Source: Orbilia blumenaviensis
Taxonomy: Eukaryota; Ascomycota; Orbiliomycetes; Orbiliales; Orbiliaceae
NCBI GenBank assembly: GCA_036872755.1
Contig: JAVHNS010000019.1
Coordinates: forward strand, 1-64,000
Length of the DNA stretch: 64,000 nt
Direction of reading: 5' to 3'
In this document: positions 52,163 through 62,100 of the stretch, one piece after another
Layout of the letters: each line of letters opens with the position of its first letter
Position numbering within the stretch: the first letter of the stretch is position 1
Translations under genes and position numbers: made by a program
The notes under the pieces: model-generated
Seen by the model: the letters and a program-made list of their open reading frames with translations, nothing else
Databases searched by the model: none
Told to the model about the DNA's origin: nothing

Positions 52163-53281
52163 ATGTCCAACGAAGCTGCACTTGCTGAATTTATTCAGCT
52201 ACCGGTCTCCCGGGAAATGATTGCTTACCTTGCAGCCAAGACATCTGAAGTCATCCGTTGCGATCCCTCGCCAGCAGACCTACCGACACCCCCATCCACA
52301 CCACCAAAAACCAGCGTCGCAAACCCTTTCGAACAGTCGCTCCCTGACCTTGAGACTTTCATATCTTCTATTGTCCACCGCTCCCATGTGCAAGTTTCCA
52401 CTTTGATGACAACATTGGTCTATCTCGCCCGGTTAAGACGACGACTGCCCCCTGTAGCAAAAGGCATGCGATGCACCGTTCATCGGATTTTCCTTGCTTC
52501 TCTCATCCTTTCTGCTAAGAACCTAAACGATTCTTCCCCGAAAAATAAGCATTGGGCGAGGTATACGAGCGTTAGGGGATACGAGGGATTCGGATTCTCC
52601 CTCACTGAGGTCAACTTGATGGAAAAGCAATTGCTGTTCCTACTAGACTGGGACCTTAACATTTCCGCCAACGATCTTTATGAGCACCTGGAACCGTTCC
52701 TTGCGCCTATCCGTCAGCAAATCCGCATCGAAGAGCAGGAACGGGAACTTAAAAGTGCTCTTGACTGCCCCGCTGTCCACGGTTATTCCAACACAGTATC
52801 AGAGGACAGTGACGTTGAACTATTCAATCCCAAGTACACTTTGGACTACACAACCCCTCCACCAAGCCGAAGGCAGGCATCTGTATCGAGGCCGACATCT
52901 CGTTCCCAGGCCCTGCCCATATCTAGGGCTGGTCGAGCGAATGCTGAACTCGCAAGGTCACGGTCAAGGTCACGATCCAGCCACCGGAAGCAGGTGCTCC
53001 CGATAGACCATACCATGCTACAGACACCGCCCTCTTCTCAAATACCCGAGCTATCTCGGAGCGGGAGCGCTTCCTCAATTCACTCGAATGAAAGTTCCCC
53101 ACGAATGCCATCACCATCTGTGGTCGCACAGGTTCACTATCTTCGGGATCAGGCATGTGAGAGCCCGAAAGCCTCGAATCTGCCACAAAAACCCAGTAAA
53201 AGAGCACGTCTTGCTTTGTTTTCCCGTTTCCTCGGAGCGGAACGACATGGTTCCGAGAAAGTGTGTTCCACTCGAACTTGA
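52163..53281 (+). CDS. Pho85-type (Pcl1/PclA-like) cyclin
   Basis: A 372-residue cyclin without introns. The cyclin box lies at about residues 65-190, with [19 protein letters not shown] and [19 protein letters not shown], then NKHWARYT...[22 protein letters not shown]. This is the Pho80/Pcl pattern, in which the K and E of the box contact the Pho85 kinase. The C-terminal 170 residues are Ser/Pro/Arg-rich (repeated SRSRSRS) and probably disordered. Such cyclins direct Pho85 to substrates in cell-cycle and morphogenesis control. The start was set at the first ATG that directly precedes [15 protein letters not shown]; the same frame is open upstream to 52088, but that segment ([10 protein letters not shown]) looks like untranslated leader. 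It is convergent with fmc1. Confidence 0.9.
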   Translation: MSNEAALAEFIQLPVSREMIAYLAAKTSEVIRCDPSPADLPTPPSTPPKTSVANPFEQSLPDLETFISSIVHRSHVQVSTLMTTLVYLARLRRRLPPVAKGMRCTVHRIFLASLILSAKNLNDSSPKNKHWARYTSVRGYEGFGFSLTEVNLMEKQLLFLLDWDLNISANDLYEHLEPFLAPIRQQIRIEEQERELKSALDCPAVHGYSNTVSEDSDVELFNPKYTLDYTTPPPSRRQASVSRPTSRSQALPISRAGRANAELARSRSRSRSSHRKQVLPIDHTMLQTPPSSQIPELSRSGSASSIHSNESSPRMPSPSVVAQVHYLRDQACESPKASNLPQKPSKRARLALFSRFLGAERHGSEKVCSTRT

Positions 53282-53728
53282 TCGGTTTTATTTTTCTTGT
53301 TCCGATTAGGCTTCGCAGTTTCCTATATGTTCCTTGCTCCTTTGGCCTTTTTAATTTTTTTTATATTTTTATGTTTTTTTTTTTTATATATAGTTTTCAT
53401 TTGGCGACTGTTATTTGAAAGACAAAAAAGATGGACGGTTTGAGACATATTGAAGTTGCATAGCGTACTGGGCTTGAGTTTCCCCGGATTATTGGTTTAT
53501 GTTGTCCATGTCTGTACCGAAGTAAGTGAGTACTTATGAATAAGAAATATGTACTTAGTAATCAATGAAAAATATACAAGAAATAACATATATTCTCCTT
53601 GATGGTACAAACCGACAGGTGTAGCGGTGGTATGAGCTGGGCTTCGCGGGGTCGGATGTCGTGGAAATTGTTATCATTCGGCAATGTCGAGGCCGACACG
53701 TCTGCATCCCGTATTATATTAAGGTTAG
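53282..53728. other. Convergent intergenic region (cyclin and fmc1 3' ends)
   Basis: About 450 bp with T-rich stretches just after the cyclin stop (53345-53395), likely 3' untranslated and polyadenylation sequence. No further gene is seen. Confidence 0.65.
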
Positions 53729-54133
53729 CTATACTGTAAAGAATATCGAAGGGGTTCGAGAATAAGAATTGTCGGACCTCGCTGCTCGGCGGATTCTATC
53801 TTGGTTCTCTCCCAACAGACCAGCGTTATACCTCTCGAGGAGCTCAATGTATAACCGCTGGGCCCCGAGATATTTGACCATCTGCTGAATCCGAAGTATC
53901 TCAGTGGTTTCTCGCAGCGGCGGCACTGGTTTGTCCAGATGGCTAGCACGGATCGCGAGCCGAAGGTAGTTGTGGAGGGGAAGGCGGCGTATGCGAGGGC
54001 CAGCAGCGAAGGTTTTGGCGGCGGTATTTGGGTGCGTGCTCCCGGAAAGCCTGGCTGCTGGAGTAAATATCGGTGGCAGTTCTCGAAGGCAGGCCCGATA
54101 GAGTGATGTCGCGGATAGGCCTCTGGATGTCAT
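53729..54133 (-). CDS. FMC1: Mitochondrial ATP synthase assembly factor Fmc1
   Basis: A 134-residue single-exon gene. The N-terminus SATSLYRACLRELPPIF carries the LYR motif of the family, and EILRIQQMVKYLGAQRLYIELLERYNAGLLGENQDRIRRAA matches the Fmc1 core in which a tyrosine-rich helix is followed by LLERYNPG. In yeast, Fmc1 helps assemble the F1 part of mitochondrial ATP synthase. The basic, Ser/Ala-rich N-terminal half would fit mitochondrial import. The last 18 residues (SDNSYSRTPSIFFTV end) are unlike the short tail I expect from the family, so the 3' end may be altered or spliced. It starts divergently from ncs6. Confidence 0.78.
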   Translation of the reverse strand: MTSRGLSATSLYRACLRELPPIFTPAARLSGSTHPNTAAKTFAAGPRIRRLPLHNYLRLAIRASHLDKPVPPLRETTEILRIQQMVKYLGAQRLYIELLERYNAGLLGENQDRIRRAARSDNSYSRTPSIFFTV

Positions 54134-54587
54134 TGTGGATATATGATATTGGTATTAGGTAGGTTTCTAGAAGGGGGGTGAGGTGCAGTTGAGCCGATTC
54201 TATGTAAGTGCCTAGGTAGTAGGTACCTACCTATACAGTAGGTACTTAAAAGTATGTAGTAGAAGGTACCTACACAGCTAGGTAGCCACTAAGTAGGTAG
54301 GTAGTAGTATCCGCTATTGAATTTGAATTGGATTGGGTATTTTTTTTTTTTCTCCTTCTCAATTGATGATTAGTCATCAGAAGGTACCTAGGTAGGTACC
54401 TACCTAAGTATAGGTAGTGGATGTGTCGATTATTCGCTTTCAAACCACATAACTTACCTACTCATACCCAGCATATACAGCCTTGCCTACCTATACACCT
54501 GAGCACCCTACCTACCTACATATCTACTTTAAATATATCTATAGTAGCCCGCTAAGCCAATATAACATACGTACTAGGAACACAATA
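54134..54587. promoter_or_regulatory. Divergent promoter region of fmc1 and ncs6
   Basis: 454 bp with dense GGTACCTA/TAGGTAGG words (about 54210-54310 and 54380-54415) forming imperfect palindromes, plus a T run at about 54340-54352. TATA-like AAATATATCTATAG lies about 55 bp before the ncs6 start. Confidence 0.6.
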
Positions 54588-55864
54588 ATGACGAACAACA
54601 TGCATCGCTGTGCAGTATGTCAGACCAACCGTGCCCAGGTCATCCGGCCGAAAAACGGCCAGAAAATCTGCAAGAGTTGCTTCCTCGAAGTCTTTGAGCT
54701 TGAAGTTCATACAACCATTGTCGAAAACAACATATTTCCAACCCGTGGAGAGCGGGTGGCAATCGGGGCGTCTGGGGGGAAGGATTCCACCGTTCTCGCC
54801 GCTACCCTCAAGACCCTCAATGAGCGGTATGACTATGGTGTGGAATTCGTCCTATTATCCATCGACGAAGGCATTCACGGCTACCGGGATGATAGCTTGG
54901 AAACGGTGAAACGGAATGCCATCCAATATGAAATGGAGCTCTGCATCGTTGGCTATGATTCCCTTTACGGATGGACTATGGACAAAGTTGTTGAGAAAGT
55001 CGGCAGGAAAGGTAACTGTACCTACTGCGGTGTTTTCCGCAGGCAGGCCTTGGATCGTGGTGCAAAGCAACTTAATATTTCGCACATCTTGACGGGTCAT
55101 AATGCTGATGATATCGCCGAAACCGTTCTCATGAACTGTACGTTGTCTCCCTCCCTTTCCTCAGCCATTCATACGACGGTACACCGGGCTGAAATATAGA
55201 TATGTTTAGTCCTCCGAGGGGACCTTCCACGGTTGGGTCGGTGCGCCGAGGTTATGACCGCATCCCCTACCTCTACCATGAGGCGTAGTAAACCTCTAAA
55301 GTATGCCTACGAGAAGGAAATAGTGCTTTACGCACACTACCGGGAACTGGACTACTTTTCAACCGAGTGCGTTTATTCGCCCGAAGCGTTCCGCGGGAAT
55401 GCCAGGTCGCTTCTGAAAGAACTTGAAAAGATCAGACCAAGCTCTGTTCTTGATATAGTAAGAAGCGGGGAACAGCTTGTTCACGATACAACGGGTCCCA
55501 TCAGACTGAGCTGTGAAGAAACAAAAGACCTGCGTCCGGTAGGCAGCGGCCAGATTGGAGACATTAGGCCGATGGGCGTGAAACGACATTCTCCGGTGAC
55601 TGTTCCTCAGACTGCACAAGAAATACCTCATCAACCAGCCGTAAGGTCTATTCAAAAGTTATTACCAATGTTGCAAAATTGGAGCTAATATCACACCTAC
55701 TCTCCGCTTAGGATGGATCACGGGTTCAGGCCATCGGGGTCTGTGGGAAGTGCGGCTACATGTCATCACAGCCAATATGCAAAGCCTGCGTACTTGTTGA
55801 GAGCCTGAATAGGTCAAATGCGCCGGTTGAGGTGTCGTTCGCCGGGGACCAGGCCCTTCATTAA
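54588..55864 (+). CDS. NCS6: Cytoplasmic tRNA 2-thiolation protein Ncs6/Ctu1
   Basis: With Ncs2 it catalyses 2-thiolation of the wobble uridine in tRNA-Lys, -Glu and -Gln in the cytosol. The 377-residue product has the N-terminal zinc motif (CAVC...CKSC, residues about 9-35), the PP-loop ATP-binding motif SGGKDS (about 65), [11 protein letters not shown] (about 145), the [16 protein letters not shown] block, and [27 protein letters not shown]. It ends with a second Cys cluster ([16 protein letters not shown]). Exons: 54588-55137, 55210-55640, 55712-55864, with standard splice sites. The start at 54588 gives MTNNMHRC; the Met four codons later (54600) is also possible. Its stop lies only 2 bp from the stop of the convergent erg27. 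Confidence 0.95.
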
Positions 55865-55866
55865 AA

Positions 55867-57183
55867 TCAGCGCCTAGGTTCTAGTCTAATCTTCCAAACT
55901 TTCCGCAAGGCTTCCATCTGTGACCAGAGCTGCGCCGAGTGAGCAGCGACGTCACTGTCAACTTGAGTTTCGAGGACTATTTCACCACTCCCCCATATAC
56001 AGGCCGACCCCCATTTCCTTCCTTTGATCAGGTCCACATGGGGGGAAAGGGCAAGCCAAACCGGTGCATTGGCCCCGACAAACGGATCGATACAGTGCCA
56101 GGGGGACCCAAAGGCTCTACACAGCCAGAACCCGGCATTTTTCGCGTAGGATTGCCACCACGGAACCGGGACTATGGTCGTTGAGATTATACCAGGATGC
56201 GCTATTAAGAAAACTGGGGGTATGGAGTTTGCGGGGGTTGCGGGTTCGCTACTAGGGTTCGAGGCTGCTGTAAACGAGCGGAAATATTCGCGGGATGCGG
56301 GAAGATAAGACCCCAGAACAAGAATGTCTGTAAGTGTCTTGGAGCTTTCGTATGGTTGGGTTGATTTGATTCCCTGGATGTCATCAATGTCAAAGGTCAA
56401 AGGATCGCTCTCAATCGATCCGACCCAGATAACACGGGACGGGTTTGCTGGCGCCACAGCCGGCGCACGTAGCGTCTGCATTATTTCGTGCAAGAGATAG
56501 TAATGCCCAAAAACGTTTGCAGCAAAGGCAGCTCCCAATTCTGGCGGCTGTTCTGCGGCGTGACCTCCGTTGGAGGGAGAAGAAGAACTGTATAGCTTGG
56601 GGTCTGTTTCGGCCAACCACCCGACGCCTTGGATCTTGTACCGTGGGACCGTCATTGCTTCGATGAAATTTGTTGCCATTTGCCGGGCAGCCATGAGCCA
56701 GTCTATGCGGACAAAGGGGACCACGGCTGCATTGCAAAACACATAGTGAATCCTAGAGTATCTGTTTCGAAGCTCGGCAGCTGCGGCGACGACTGATGCT
56801 GGCGATGAGAGATCCATTGTAACGTGGGCGAGCACCAGGCGGGATTTTACATCCTCTGGCGACAGACGGGAGAGGAGGAGATAGTCGTTGATGTTTTTGA
56901 TGGAGGATTGCGCTTTCTCGACGCTCCTCGTGGCCAGGCAGATGACAAGGCTACCGGTCTCTGGGATTGCCGGGTAGCCATCGGACCGGGGGGTGAAGAA
57001 TTCGATGATGATGCGGCAGGCAATCGCGTACCCGAGTCCACTAGATTGCGCGCCAGCGAGGGGTTGGTTGTCAATAATATTATTCTCAATTGCAATCGGT
57101 ATCTGTATACCTGATATATGTTTGGAATTGTTCACGCGGAGTCCGAACCTATTTGCGCCGGTTATGAGAGCGACAGTTTCCAT
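55867..57183 (-). CDS. ERG27: 3-ketosteroid reductase Erg27
   Basis: NADPH-dependent short-chain dehydrogenase of ergosterol synthesis that reduces the 3-keto group during C-4 demethylation at the endoplasmic reticulum. The 402-residue model starts METVALITGAN and, after a 108-nt intron, continues SGLGYAIACRI, restoring the cofactor motif TGANSGLG. Other landmarks are YVFCNAAVV, VGSIES with the catalytic Ser, the active-site YESSK, and the family-specific HPGIISTTIVPVPWW. Exons from the right: 57183-57149 and 57040-55867. The intron is a multiple of three and has no stop in frame, so an unspliced reading gives a 438-residue protein with 36 extra residues splitting the cofactor motif; splicing is clearly preferred. 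The C-terminus (WSQMEALRKVWKIR) matches Erg27. Confidence 0.93.
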   Translation of the reverse strand: METVALITGANRFGLRVNNSKHISGIQIPIAIENNIIDNQPLAGAQSSGLGYAIACRIIIEFFTPRSDGYPAIPETGSLVICLATRSVEKAQSSIKNINDYLLLSRLSPEDVKSRLVLAHVTMDLSSPASVVAAAAELRNRYSRIHYVFCNAAVVPFVRIDWLMAARQMATNFIEAMTVPRYKIQGVGWLAETDPKLYSSSSPSNGGHAAEQPPELGAAFAANVFGHYYLLHEIMQTLRAPAVAPANPSRVIWVGSIESDPLTFDIDDIQGIKSTQPYESSKTLTDILVLGSYLPASREYFRSFTAASNPSSEPATPANSIPPVFLIAHPGIISTTIVPVPWWQSYAKNAGFWLCRAFGSPWHCIDPFVGANAPVWLALSPHVDLIKGRKWGSACIWGSGEIVLETQVDSDVAAHSAQLWSQMEALRKVWKIRLEPRR

Positions 57184-58570
57184 GTTTTGTTTACCCGCAG
57201 GATGATATGAATATGAATGTGGATGTGAAATGTGAAGTGCGGTATTGAGATCCTGTGATATGATACGGTTGATGTATTTTATTTTTTTTTTAAATTAAGG
57301 TTGACCTGGTCAAGGTTTGAGGTTCGCGAGTTCGGTGAGCTGTCCACAAGGTTGGTTTTGGTTTTGGTTTGACTGGTTGATTGATTGATTGATTGATTGA
57401 TCTCCTTATCTTTTCGGGATCATACGCTTACCTAGGCAACTAGGTACCTACTTACCTATCTCTCTCTCTCTCTCTCTCCTGGTTAGGTGCCCCCTAACGT
57501 AAACAACCCATCCGTGAGAATTACCCCCAACACAAAATGTAACTTTTTATTGAAAATTCAATATTTTATACCTCTGAAACGATAAAAACATAAAAATGAA
57601 AATAAAAATTAAATTATATGCTTAATTACAATTATTATTAAAAAAATATTAATAAATTATTAATAAAATAAGTAATTTCAATAAAATAATTTAAAAAAAA
57701 AATAATAACATAATATAATGCACTTCATTAACCCCTATGACCCTTCCCTTTTTAGAAGCTATTTTAATATCCAAATTTAAAAATCTTAAACATAATTCAA
57801 TTACTAATTATTAGTATAATATGTTTGTAAAGTAATTATATTAATATAGTGTGTAATTATTTATACTTTATTAGTTTTGATAGCTATTTTAATTTCAATA
57901 TTTGTTAAGATTTTTGCTTTTAATAAGTGTGTTTTGTTATTCTTTTTTTTATTTTGTTGTAATTTTAATATCCTTGTTAGTTTTTTATTTATTATTTTGA
58001 AAATTTTTTGTTTGGGAAAGGCTTTAATTATAATTTTAATAATTTTATTAAATTAATGTTTTAAAAAGGAATTAAATTAAAATATAGTTTTTGTGTTGAT
58101 TATTTTGATGTATATTTGTAAAATATGTGAGTATTTAAAAATTGGAAATGGTTTAATATTTGTTTTTGTTAATAATTATAATTTATGTGTTGGGATGATT
58201 TTATGTAGTAAATTAATATAGTTTTTTTTTTAAAATTTAAATAATTTTTTTAAAATTTATAAAGTATTGAAAGGTATAAGTTCAATATTTTTCCACCTTT
58301 TAATAATATAATATTTTATAAATGCTTTAATATAGGTAATATTAATAAATTTTTTAAATTTAATTTTCTTGATTGTAATATTTTTATATTTTGAGTATTT
58401 ATTAATTTTTTTCTTATAAGTAATAGTGTAATAATTAAATAATCTAATATTAAAAAATTAAAAATAGTGAGTTGAATGTGGTAAAAAATAAAAAAATATA
58501 ATTTTATTATTTTAATAAAATTTAATAAAATTTAAAATAATGTAAAAACTATGTTCATTGAAGATTAATA
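57184..58570. other. erg27 promoter, then an AT-rich gene-free block
   Basis: The first 300 bp contain a TTGA/GATT tetramer run (about 57377-57400), one GGTACC cluster (about 57440) and a TC dinucleotide run (about 57460-57478). From about 57530 the DNA becomes very AT-rich and stays so to the LTR at 58571. No gene is supported. Confidence 0.7.
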
Positions 58571-59128
58571 TGTCACGGCCAGCCATACTAGGTATGTCTT
58601 GGCGTGTCAAACATGAGTCCGTTTTCGCAGGCTGTTTCTCACACCGAGATGATTTTTATTATAAATATCCGGCGGGAGAAAACCATACCAGAAAAGAGAC
58701 GGATTGGACTGTGTTGTGCCGACAACACAACTCCCAGAACAAACCATGCAGAAAGCGTTATGTGTGGCTTGGCGCGTTATGTGCACATAACGCCCTCCGG
58801 GGCACATAACGCCCAAGTCTATAGACGATTCACATTTGTATGGACGACGCTCATGTATATAAGGACCTTTGAACGATGGCAGTCTCAGGATTCTTTCTTA
58901 GACTCCATCGGTCAACTTATCAATACTCAATACACTCTGTTTACTACCTTTACCCATTGAACCTAGTATCCCCTTACTAGGAGTTACACTATTTGATATC
59001 TCTATATTCAACCCAGCTTACCTTGAGAGAATAATCTGAATACTTTAGATTGAGAATACGATTAGCCAAAGAACGCTAGGCTGTTTTAGGAATTTCCTAT
59101 TTGGGAAATACCCGGGACAGGTGTAACA
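58571..59128 (+). repeat. 5' LTR of the Ty3/gypsy element
   Basis: It starts TGTCACGG and ends GTGTAACA, an imperfect inverted pair with TG...CA ends. Inside are a 20-bp palindrome in the upstream part (58774-58793), a TATA box (TATATAAG, about 58856) and a word complementary to the primer-binding region (58906-58914). The second LTR is outside the window, so both ends are inferred from the terminal dinucleotides. Confidence 0.8.
58856..58863 (+). promoter_or_regulatory. TATA box of the retrotransposon LTR
   Basis: TATATAAG lies about 50 bp before the word at 58906-58914. That spacing would put the transcript start near the word, as a self-priming model requires. Confidence 0.6.
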
Positions 59129-59145
59129 CTTTGACCGATCCGACT
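59129..59145 (+). other. Primer-binding region with LTR self-complementarity
   Basis: Directly after the LTR the sequence TTGACCGAT (59131-59139) is the exact reverse complement of ATCGGTCAA inside the LTR (58906-58914). There is no TGG next to the LTR, which a tRNA-primed element would usually show. Tf1/sushi elements prime reverse transcription from the folded 5' end of their own RNA in this way. Confidence 0.55.
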
Positions 59146-59168
59146 CTCAACGGTAAGGCGAGAATCGT

Positions 59169-62100
59169 ATGTCAAGCAATAGCAGTGACGCCGAATATCA
59201 CGACTTCCACGGCACTACTTACGGAATAGGAGACAATCTCTTTGATAGAGTAATACGTCTACCAGTTGCAACTCAAGATCAACAGACGCAGACAGAAGAA
59301 TCATCTGCAGAACAGGTTGAATTACCCCCTCTAGAGCTAACCACTGACAGTGAAGATTTAGAATTAGTACGAATCAGTGTTCCGTCCGGACAATATAGAG
59401 ACACTGAATACATCAGCGTTACGACTAGGATACAGCCGACGCTAGATCATTTTCGAAGACACGAACGACTACTTAGCACAGCATCAGACTTACTCAACGC
59501 AATGGCCAGCGTAGGAGGACCCTCAAGTGGACAGATTCCACCAACTGTGGAAGATCTCATGACGAGAATAGCCACTTTGGAAGTAGAATACAAGCAAGCT
59601 GTCGCAGACAAGGAAGAAGCGCTCTTACAGAAACAATTGGAATATGAAACCCTCAAAACGGATTACGACAAGGAAAAAGTCAGAACCGGTACTAACAAGG
59701 CACCTAAAATCGGAGACCCAATAAAGTACTCTGGCAAACCCGAGAAAATTGATCACTTTCTCCACCAACTCTCAACCCATTTTGAAGTACAGGGTGACAG
59801 ATTTCCAAATGACAGACTCAAGGTCATCTTTGCAGGAATGTACTTGGAAGACCCGATCCTCCAAGCATTCATCAACTACAATAATCATTATGTCAAGAAT
59901 GGAACCGCCTCTGACGCCCACATCCTCAAGATCATGACGAATTTCGAGGAATTCGTCACGTTCCTTAAACAACAATGCGGAGAAGACGATAAGGTTAACA
60001 AGGCCCGTAGGGACCTTGAAGGACTCAAACAGACTAACTCAGCTCGTGGATACTTCCACAAGTTCAACCAAATCGCCCTTCTCACCGAATGGGACGAATC
60101 CAACATCACCTACCGAGCCCGAGAAGGATTGAAACCAGAGCTGAAGGTTCAAGTCCTTCTCAGAGAACAACAACTCGGAAAACCCCTCGAACGCATGGAA
60201 ATGCAGAAGATGGTCATCGAAATCGACGACATCTACTGGCGAAATAAGCACGGTCAGGGAAAGAAGAATTTCCACGACCATGGTCCTAAGAAGGACAAGA
60301 ACAAGGGGAAGGCACCCCAGAACCAGAATAATAAAGGAAATGGGAACTGGCGTAAGAATAAGGATGGAAGTTTTACTCCAAATAAAACTTTTGGCCCAGC
60401 CCCCATGGATCTCAACACAACTCGACACAATTACCCGCACAACAAGGAGCCCAAGGGACCAAAATCTAACAGCCCTATTTGCTACAATTGCAACAAATCT
60501 GGGCATATTGCTAGAAATTGCGACGAGCCACGACAAAATAACACATTTCAACAACGCAGAAATGTCAGATTCGCGAACACCAACTCTCCACCACCACCTA
60601 CTACGAAGAAAGTTCAAATGACACACCAGTCTACTCCTCAGGAGATCGAACAACTTCAGCAGCGAATTCTTGAGCAAGCCTCAAACTGCTCAACCACCTC
60701 CGATCAACCTATGAACACCCCCGAGTCTACCACCCAAGAAGAAGAAACTGGACTTGAAGTTGCCCCAGTCACCCATGATCCAACTCCTCAAGAATATCAT
60801 TGGCTTTGGAACAATCCGACGCCTGGAGTTCATTTGAACTACGAGAGGCGCCCTAACGGAGAACTCTTCCAGGAGTACATGTCTGAAGGGATTCACTATA
60901 CCCGCCTAGTTCATATTGACCCCATACCACGAAATCCTAAGGTTCATCTACGATCCACTAATGTAGTAGAGGACCCCCTCACCAAAATGGATTTATCACT
61001 CGCTTACGACCAAATCTCCCACAGATGGGAAGATCTTCCTATGGAACACTCAAGTGATGAAGAGGAAGCCTACAAAGAAGTTCCCTCTAGCCCTTCAACT
61101 ACGTCCTACAGGAGCTGGGATGACGACGAAGCCTTTGCCCCTGAGACCTACGTTGACGACATAATCCCTATGGAACTCGAAGAAGGACAAGTCCGATGTA
61201 TGGATTGTCAGAAAGGAACCCACAACTGGCGCGAAAGTTACAACCGTACAACTCAAAGTCGATCGGACCGCAGATGTCTAGACTGCTACACTACTTTCAC
61301 TGCTGGATGTGCCGGATACAGATATGCTGAAAACCGGAAATGGCCCTCCTCTAAGAAATACCAAGATGCCCTCTTCTATGCTAATAGCGACCTTTATGGA
61401 GTCGACTTTGCAGAAGATTGGGAAACCTACCATAAAGGAATCGAAGACGTCGATTCCCCTCCTACCTACGAACAAACCGATGAGATTGGATGCATTGCTT
61501 CGGAATATTGGGAAGTTGCTCCCGATTGCCACCTGTGCGAGACCCGACCCTCAGATGTGAGACTCTACGACCACGCTCTCTATCTTTGCGATCTCTGCCA
61601 CGATGGATGGAGCTTATACACTGGATATTTCAACTTCGTCCAACTTACCCCCTACGATCCCAATACCCCTTTTAATTGCAGGAAATGCCCCTGTCAATAT
61701 CCCTTTCGAACCATCATTCAACTCTTAACTCACCAAGATACTTGCATCACTCAATTCGACACCGACTACGAGGAAGAAACCACAGAATACCACAGAAAGG
61801 ACAAACACTATTGTACAGCCGGTACCAAACATATCACCAAGCACGGCTTGATCAAGAAGGAGAATCGCCGATGCCGACTCTGCAGAAAACCAGCTGTCTA
61901 CTCGTTTTATGGAGGATACGACCTCTGTATCAACCACACCCGAAAATATGTCACCTTCACTGGAAATCCTCATGTCCTAGAAATCAAACCAAATGCTCGA
62001 AACGTAGGATGGCGATGCATGTACTGCCGAGACCTCACCTTTGACACCTGGCTTGACTTCAGACATCATTTCCAGGAAGATCACCCCAACCACGGACAGG

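Noticed and set aside
51684..52220. 178-codon frame in the leader of the cyclin gene
   Set aside because: Leu/Ser/Tyr-rich translation of a pyrimidine tract that overlaps the cyclin start out of frame. It could be a regulatory upstream frame but not a likely protein gene.
55867..57183. Reading erg27 as a single 438-residue exon
   Set aside because: It would interrupt the TGANSGLG cofactor motif with 36 unrelated residues; a canonical intron removes them exactly.
23844..57183. Biosynthetic or defence gene cluster
   Set aside because: The twelve genes are unrelated housekeeping functions (transcription, proteolysis, dynein, chaperone, cell cycle, tRNA modification, sterol synthesis) on both strands with separate promoters.
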